Origin: Chitinophagaceae bacterium | Lineage (GTDB): Bacteria; Bacteroidota; Bacteroidia; Chitinophagales; Chitinophagaceae | DNA: 64,000 nucleotides | Direction of reading: 5' to 3' | Assembly: GCA_004173355.1 (NCBI GenBank) | Contig: SEAD01000001.1 | Location: 1 to 64,000, forward strand | Part shown: positions 58,601-64,000 of the stretch, one piece after another | Layout: each line of letters begins with the position of its first letter | Numbering within the stretch: the stretch's first letter is position 1 | The notes under the pieces: model-generated | Databases searched by the model: none | Told to the model about the DNA's origin: nothing | The model's input: only the letters and a program-made list of their open reading frames with translations | Position numbers and translations under genes: made by a program

Positions 58601-58808
58601 CATTCATGGCTTCTTCACGCTGTACGTAAACGGGATCCCGGCGACGGGCATCGAGCAGGATATCATTGCTGCATCCGTTACCGGTGGTTTTGTCACTGCC
58701 CGGTGGCAGTCCGTTTCTGACCTTTTGCTGGGAATGAAGGGTCAGTGCCGGTTGCAGGAAAAGCAACAGGAGCAGCAGGTTCCTGGTTATCCGGTTGAGG
58801 TTGAACAT
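55605..58808 (-). CDS. Secreted M43-family zinc metalloprotease with PKD/repeat region and gliding-motility-type C-terminal domain
   Basis: LMAHEMGHYLGLYHTFEG, 4 repeats of GH.T.G.YVD...GCDS..TL.LTV, CTD EIQVPDAFSPNSDGMNEIFTP...VYVYLITYKDVTGKPLKKSGTILLVR. Confidence 0.94.
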   Translation of the reverse strand: MFNLNRITRNLLLLLLFLQPALTLHSQQKVRNGLPPGSDKTTGNGCSNDILLDARRRDPVYVQREEAMNAAIRSATGKSANTPVVLPVVVHIVNNNPLSITDAQVIAGISDLNDAFSKSGIYSASAGADTKISFCLAQRDPEGGNTTGITRTTSFYGNNLNMDNEDARLKNLIQWDPAHYINIWFITSINAEAYANFSCGTWYRLGVGGYATLPPNGGPLDGIVATAWGTLMAHEMGHYLGLYHTFEGGCSNFDCTTNGDRVCDTPPDFSVKPSPSCASPENSCDTDTLSAFSNGFFTSDVPDQISNFMDYGNNACGNEFTQGQADRMHAAVLTQRPGLLVSQCTKPCTEPITAAFTRSDPYPLPGTVINFVNTSTGAANIEWFIDGVSHGNLSTIGSAFTLPGKYKVTLKAWNADPTCFSSYTDYVIVNCGVTARFYTNKKAIASKLGVYTDSILFTNTSVNAVSYQWLVSNNVGMTETVVATSPNLNYVFPTPGNYQVRLVSTNGSCSDTTSFYTVPVADPTADAGIFDVAIRCSSGNQVKVDFCVADYGYASLPKNTPVSFYNNDPRLPGATLLSTYLLPSAVPGGNCYMCFSYTVNVSYYGLPKLFVVFNDAGTPMPILLPNTPLLETNYHNNFASFAPPRTTVSAKICQGLNYSGHTTTGVYVDTFASFFNGCDSIRTLNLTVTPTYNISMGMAICDGQTYAGHTSTGIYVDHYISSLGCDSTVTLDLLVKPRSFTSIAVTLCEGEVYGGHATSGTYVDVFPAANGCDSTRTLMLTVNPVKYTNFYPEICEGQSYFAAGANRTSSGIYRDTLATWLGCDSILVYNLTVHPLPKPDLGPDRGVCIGSALLLNPGSFTGYTWFNAATTPTYATGSLGTYWVEVMDNNGCRNSDTMRLTKIFGLPKNFLPPMDSMCKGNIIQLGVKGFNSYNWSTGATTESINVTETGTYFLTVIDRNGCTGKDSSEAYFFTNCLEIQVPDAFSPNSDGMNEIFTPMVPAPLKDYQLQVFNRWGQKLFDTRDRHRGWDGRVASVPQAAGVYVYLITYKDVTGKPLKKSGTILLVR

Positions 58809-58955
58809 TGGATTGGTAAGGTAATGGACCGCGCCAGACGCGGGCAGCGTTAAAATAATATTTATTTATCATAAAACATAGGGTGTCCGGTGATTATCCC
58901 GCGCCCGTTGATGACAAAACCGGGGTTTCCCGATTAACCGGTACAATCAGCTGTT

Positions 58956-60191
58956 ATGAAACCAATCCATTCATTTTTACTATCAATCAGTATGGCCAGT
59001 CTTCTTTCCTGCAACAACGCAGCTCAACAGCCACACACCAGCGGCATTCCTGCGGTGACAGGCAGCGAACCCGGCAGCGGTAATTTCCGCGAGGGCGTGG
59101 ATTACCAGCTGTTCGAACGGGCGCGGATCCTCGACAGGAAAGGGTTTGCCGAACCAGCGGAGGCATACAGCCTTCTGCTGCCAAAGGGTTGGAAACAGGA
59201 AGGGGAAATTATCTGGAATGGTCCGGGCAGCGGTTGTGATGGCACTAACCAGTGGATCAAAGCCAGCTCCCCTGACGGGAAATACAGTATCGAGTTCCTG
59301 CCCATGCTGCTCTGGGGCTGGAGCAGCAATGCCGAACTTCGCCAGATGCAGCAGCAGACGGCGGTGCCATCCAGGTATTGCAGTTATGCCGAACCCCTCA
59401 CTGCCGAGCAATACCTCCGGGGTGATTTCCTGCAAAACGATCTGCGTGGTGCCAGCATCATGGCTGTGAGCAGCAACGATGGAGTGATCACGGAGATGTC
59501 GCAGTCCAACGACAAAGCCCGCCGCGAACTGATGTCGTATGGCGCCAGTGATGTGCAGTTCCGCGCCACTGCTATCCGTGCCTCCGTGAGTTTCCCCGAT
59601 GGCAGCGAAGGCATCGTGCTCTGCGGGATGAACAATGTTGAAACGACTATTCCCAATATGTATACCGGGAGTTACGACCAGTCGTACACCAGCCAGGCCC
59701 AGCAACGAATCGTGTTCCGTTTCCCGAAGGGGCAACAGGAACAGGCGGACAAAATGCTGAGTGTAATCCTGTCAGGGTTCCGCACCAATCCATCCTGGCG
59801 GGATGCGGTGAATGGTTTCTGGAAAGATGTGCGCGAGAAAAAACAGGTGGCGCATATCGGGAGGATCCGGATGATGGATGCCCAGACCCGCGCGATCGGT
59901 GACGCAGCCATCCGCCAGGGCAATGAACGGCTGGCGCAGATGGATGTGCAGATGCGCAACTGGGAAGAACGGCAGCAATCGCAGGACAGGATCCATACCG
60001 AATTTATCAAGACCATCCGCGGGGTGGAGAACTACCAGGATGCTTCAGGAAAAGTAGAGCTCAGTGGTGGTTACAACCATGCCTGGAGCCGTGGGGATGG
60101 TGGAAGTTTTATCCTGACCAACAACTCAACATTTGATCCCTCTTCTGTATTCCAGGACCAGGAATGGAAAGAAATGAAAAAAGTGGATTAG
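58956..60191 (+). CDS. Lipoprotein of unknown function
   Basis: MKPIHSFLLSISMASLLSCNNA lipobox; no family recognised. Confidence 0.7.
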   Translation: MKPIHSFLLSISMASLLSCNNAAQQPHTSGIPAVTGSEPGSGNFREGVDYQLFERARILDRKGFAEPAEAYSLLLPKGWKQEGEIIWNGPGSGCDGTNQWIKASSPDGKYSIEFLPMLLWGWSSNAELRQMQQQTAVPSRYCSYAEPLTAEQYLRGDFLQNDLRGASIMAVSSNDGVITEMSQSNDKARRELMSYGASDVQFRATAIRASVSFPDGSEGIVLCGMNNVETTIPNMYTGSYDQSYTSQAQQRIVFRFPKGQQEQADKMLSVILSGFRTNPSWRDAVNGFWKDVREKKQVAHIGRIRMMDAQTRAIGDAAIRQGNERLAQMDVQMRNWEERQQSQDRIHTEFIKTIRGVENYQDASGKVELSGGYNHAWSRGDGGSFILTNNSTFDPSSVFQDQEWKEMKKVD

Positions 60192-60194
60192 TAT

Positions 60195-60233
60195 AACAAT
60201 GATGGCTGCCTCGTACGGGCAGCCATCATTGTT
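60195..60233. terminator. Terminator-like perfect hairpin between convergent genes
   Basis: AACAATGATGGCTGCC-tcgtacg-GGCAGCCATCATTGTT, 16-bp stem; no clear U-tract. Confidence 0.65.
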
Positions 60234-60248
60234 AAAAGAAAGAAGTTG

Positions 60249-63146
60249 TTATTCCACAATAAATTTCTGTGTTGAAGAACCTGCCTTCAACAGGTACACC
60301 CCTCGCCGGAGCTGGCTCACATCGATCTGCCGGTTACCGGTACTAACTTTTTCCTGTTTCAGTACCTGTCCGGAAAGGTTCGTGATATACGCCGTACCTG
60401 CCCTTGCAAATGATACCTGCAGGCTCCCTCCCTTTACGGGATTGACCAGCACCCTGAAGGACGCCGGATCACCAACTGCCACTGCTACCAGGTTGCTGTA
60501 AATAAATTTACCATCGATATCCACCAGTTTGAGCCGGTAGTAATACACACCCGGTGCCGGCGACTGGTGACGCCAGGAGTAATTGATGATACTATTGCTG
60601 TTACCCGCTGCCTGCTGTTGTCCGAGTGTACTGAATGTTACTGCATTGGTGCTGTATTGTATTTCAAAACGGGCTGAATTCCCTTCCGATGAGGTCTGCC
60701 ATTTCAATAATATATCGGTCGCCATTTTTTCACCGTTAAACGACACCAGTGTGACCGGAAGTACAAACGGACTGGTCTGCAGGATGAAGCCCCCGAAGCC
60801 AACAGCAGGGAACGTGATCTCCCAGCGCGAAGCGGATGCGTTCCACACAATATTGGCATCGGGCGGATCGATCACGGAAGATGACCCACCGGTGTAGGAA
60901 CCGGGCAGGCCCGTATTTCCGGTGGATGTGCCGCGGTATTGTCCCACGCGGATATTGGCGATGCCTGCCGCATCTGAAGGACCGGTTGGCATTTTGAGGG
61001 TACTGCCGGTTGCGGCATTGAATGCGTTGAATTCGCTTTGCAGGAAAAACAGTGTGACTGTTCCTGTAGCCGTACCCGCATTTGCCGCAGGCGTAATATC
61101 ATAATGGCGGGAGACAAATGGCTGGCCTGCGAAGCTGGGCACCGCTGTTTCCACCCAAACCCTTGAATCAACGGAACCCGTTACCGGCGCGGCACCGCTG
61201 CCAACAGTCCGGCTGATCGGGTTGCAACCTGCATCAAGGTACAGTCCGCCCTGGCTGCTCACGGGTTTAACCTGCTGGCTTGCACCGGATCCTGCCACAC
61301 CTGCCAGCCCATTGCTGTTAGACGGACCGGTGACGGTTGCGGTGGTGGTGATGGACAGCAGGCAACTGCTTCTTGGCACAGTGATGCTAACGGTATACAC
61401 ACCCGATGCTGCTGTGGTTGCCGGTGTTATGGATGGATTGCTGATACCTGACACAAATCCGTTCGGCCCGGTCCATGAGTAGCCAACCACAGAAGATGCG
61501 GATGCAGTAAGGTCAAGCTGGTAACCCGCGCAGATCGGACCGCTGTTGCCCGCCACCGGCGGAGGGCAGGTCACCGAATTGATGGCGGTAGGGGTTGAAC
61601 CCGGTATGGGGCAGCCATTGCCATCAAAAATATCGGGGTTACTCGCATTACTGAATACGTTACCGGACACATTGCCCGTACCATAGATATAGGAACTGTT
61701 GTCGATAATATTATCACAGGCCAGCACCACGCAATCCGAACTCGCGGTGACGCGGAATGTAAAGACGGTGCTGTCGACTCCCTGCGGGGAGTTCTGCATC
61801 TGTCCGCCTGCTACGCCATTGGCCCCCGTTCCTGACCGGACCCGTATAGTCCGTGAAGCTGCGATATACTCGGCCTGGTCATCACCCGATGCATCTGTTT
61901 TGGCACCCAGGTTGGGACCACGGGTGATGGTAATGGAATTGGGTACATACACTGCATTGCCCTCGAGCGTGTCCACGATAAATGTATTGACTGCCGGATC
62001 GGAGCCGATATTTTTCCCTGTGACGGTATACTCCAGCACATCACCCGGTTCCACCTGTCCCCCGTTGAGATCAAGCACACGCACCGACGACCGGAGGTCG
62101 GGTTCGTATACATCAATGGCAAGGGTCACTACCTGTGTCAGGTAGGTTTCCCCGCCGGTGGTCAGCAGGATATTCGCGCTGGTGGTGCTGTTGCCGATAT
62201 AATTTTTTGCGGAGTTGTTGGGCAGGAAAATATCTGCATCATAACCCAGGGTATTGGAGTAGGCAGGGATGAGGAACGGGGAAGTTTTGTTTACCCCATT
62301 ATAGGAAAGGGTGCTGTTGAATACATCACTGACCGGGTTCATGGCATCCGTCACATTCACATTGGTGCCTGCACCATTGAATACAAGGTTATCCCCGGTC
62401 TGTCCACGGTCCCCGTCATAACTGACTGCACCTAATTCGAACGTCACCGGACCCGATAATGGTGTAAGGAAACCAGAGATCGGCACCGTGGTATTATTAC
62501 CATTGGAAACAACGGTGAGACCGTTGAATACCGTCAGCCTGCGCATCGGCTGCAGGTCATTTTTATATACGATCACAATTGTCCATCCCCCGAATTTATT
62601 CGTGGCGCCGGTGGTGGCCGTCACATTTGCCAATGTATACCGGGCATTGGCGCCTGCTGCTTTTGCGATGCTGGTCACATCTTTAAAACAGTGATACGTT
62701 GCATATCCGACGGTGTTGGTGGACAGCTGGTCTGCGGTAAGATTTACATACGTACCGGCATTGACTTTCAGTCGCACCTGGTTTTTTGTCGCCCATCTTG
62801 CATTGGTTGAAGCCAGGTCACCACCCCAGTAGAGACCCGCCCAGGTGATCTCCGTACAGCCGGGTAAGGCAAGGCTGTCTGAGGACGACATAAATGTGGC
62901 GGCGTCGCCATCCATATCAATAAAAGCTGAGTTGTAGTCATTGTTCTGCGCATTTCCCGAAGGGGCAGTCTGCGACTGGGCCGTGACACAAGCTCCGCTG
63001 GCAGCACAGGTCAACGCAGAATTGGAAACATACCGGATTCCCCCTTTCTGGGTCGTCTGGTGACGGATCGAAAATGGGGTCACAACCTGTGACCGGGCGG
63101 CTGAGTATACTCCGAAGACGAGTATAGCTATGAGGATAAATCTCAT
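60249..63146 (-). CDS. T9SS type A sorting-domain protein with DUF11-like repeat
   Basis: MRFILIAILVFGVYSAARS start chosen; VEPGDVLEYTVTGKNIGSDPAVNTFIVDTL; C-terminal sorting domain ending GVYLLKAGSSTQKFIVE. Confidence 0.88.
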   Translation of the reverse strand: MRFILIAILVFGVYSAARSQVVTPFSIRHQTTQKGGIRYVSNSALTCAASGACVTAQSQTAPSGNAQNNDYNSAFIDMDGDAATFMSSSDSLALPGCTEITWAGLYWGGDLASTNARWATKNQVRLKVNAGTYVNLTADQLSTNTVGYATYHCFKDVTSIAKAAGANARYTLANVTATTGATNKFGGWTIVIVYKNDLQPMRRLTVFNGLTVVSNGNNTTVPISGFLTPLSGPVTFELGAVSYDGDRGQTGDNLVFNGAGTNVNVTDAMNPVSDVFNSTLSYNGVNKTSPFLIPAYSNTLGYDADIFLPNNSAKNYIGNSTTSANILLTTGGETYLTQVVTLAIDVYEPDLRSSVRVLDLNGGQVEPGDVLEYTVTGKNIGSDPAVNTFIVDTLEGNAVYVPNSITITRGPNLGAKTDASGDDQAEYIAASRTIRVRSGTGANGVAGGQMQNSPQGVDSTVFTFRVTASSDCVVLACDNIIDNSSYIYGTGNVSGNVFSNASNPDIFDGNGCPIPGSTPTAINSVTCPPPVAGNSGPICAGYQLDLTASASSVVGYSWTGPNGFVSGISNPSITPATTAASGVYTVSITVPRSSCLLSITTTATVTGPSNSNGLAGVAGSGASQQVKPVSSQGGLYLDAGCNPISRTVGSGAAPVTGSVDSRVWVETAVPSFAGQPFVSRHYDITPAANAGTATGTVTLFFLQSEFNAFNAATGSTLKMPTGPSDAAGIANIRVGQYRGTSTGNTGLPGSYTGGSSSVIDPPDANIVWNASASRWEITFPAVGFGGFILQTSPFVLPVTLVSFNGEKMATDILLKWQTSSEGNSARFEIQYSTNAVTFSTLGQQQAAGNSNSIINYSWRHQSPAPGVYYYRLKLVDIDGKFIYSNLVAVAVGDPASFRVLVNPVKGGSLQVSFARAGTAYITNLSGQVLKQEKVSTGNRQIDVSQLRRGVYLLKAGSSTQKFIVE

Positions 63147-63319
63147 GAACAGTTTTTGGATATTGAATTCGATTCTGGTCGTAGCACAATGGTACGACAG
63201 TGAACGCCACAAACCCTTATTTCATATGCGGGAAACCAGTATTTTTCTAAAATCTGGATAAGTTCCCGTCAATTGAAAAACTGTTTTTATATGAGCGGAC
63301 AAAAACCTGGTGAGTGTTC

Positions 63320-63790
63320 TCAGGATACGGCCTGGTCCGCGGGCGGAGGGATGAGGTCAGTAACCGGCAACTGTTTTGGTTTTGTTGCGGGCAACAATGC
63401 AAAAAACACTGCGCTGATCATCATGCCGATCCAGAAAAGATAGAACCCGAGATGGAATCGTTCTTTCAGGAGGCGGTGGGAATAGTTATGGACAAAATCA
63501 TTGTAGGTGTACCAGAGTCCCACTAACGCCAGCAGGAATACCACACCACAGGTCATGTAGTGGCGGCGGCGGGATAAGCGCTGGTGGGTATAGGTCAGTA
63601 CACCGATCACGAGCAATTGGGTCAGGATCAGGTAAGCATATGTTTTGGGAAAAGAACGCAGGAATTTGTACTCCTTGTACATCATGGCGATGCCAACTTT
63701 TCCAATGAAAGAAATTTTTGAGATCAGGCTGACCTGGATAAATGTAAAGACCAGGTGGAAGAGCACGAGGATGGACAGTTTCTTTTTCAT
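63320..63790 (-). CDS. Small polytopic membrane protein, unknown function
   Basis: MKKKLSILVLFHLVFTFIQVSLISK with several TM segments. Confidence 0.65.
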   Translation of the reverse strand: MKKKLSILVLFHLVFTFIQVSLISKISFIGKVGIAMMYKEYKFLRSFPKTYAYLILTQLLVIGVLTYTHQRLSRRRHYMTCGVVFLLALVGLWYTYNDFVHNYSHRLLKERFHLGFYLFWIGMMISAVFFALLPATKPKQLPVTDLIPPPADQAVS

Positions 63791-64000
63791 CGCCGCCAAG
63801 ATCGAAAAAATCCGGCATTTTTCCCAGTGCCCGGAGGGAATCGGCCAGGCACTGTGTTGAGCGGTAGGACCACCCCGTTCAAATCCGTTAAATTGCACAA
63901 GCTGTCCCGGCCCGGGATCAGGGTAATTAAACAACGTTCGGAATATGCGCCATCGGATCTTATCGCTCACTGCCTTGCTGCTTATTGTTATTACAGGTAA

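Overview
The window looks like a Bacteroidota chromosomal segment, probably Chitinophagaceae-like: Bacteroidetes-type TAnnTTTG promoters, SusC/SusD, T9SS C-terminal sorting domains, gliding-motility CTD. I saw no transposase, integrase, phage gene or CRISPR array. Main contents: DUF4249 lipoprotein (partial); FtsX-like permease; several histidine kinases, including two TPR-histidine kinase/LuxR response-regulator pairs; three tRNAs; a 1851-aa SprB-repeat T9SS adhesin; a DUF2130 protein; purK, an RND/MFP/TolC efflux trio, then purE; a BlaI/M56 pair; a cobalamin riboswitch with a BtuB-like receptor and a BtuG-like beta-propeller; an AraC/XRE/NmrA cluster; a SusC/SusD locus; a run of uncharacterised envelope genes under a two-component system; GH18; a Na+/H+ antiporter; an M43 metalloprotease; and T9SS cargo proteins. 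The most interesting unexplained signals are: (1) a putative stand-alone structured ncRNA at about 36350-36524, with a consensus promoter, alternative hairpins, a 14-bp perfect-stem terminator and an adjacent dyad operator; (2) a near-identical 16-bp palindrome flanking the response regulator of the 42.4-49.7 kb all-minus-strand locus of orphan envelope genes, one of which has an internally duplicated domain; (3) a tRNA-Leu(TAA) whose T-loop carries a swapped A54/T58 pair; (4) a three-module super-repeat in the giant adhesin. All family assignments come from reading motifs; no database search was run.
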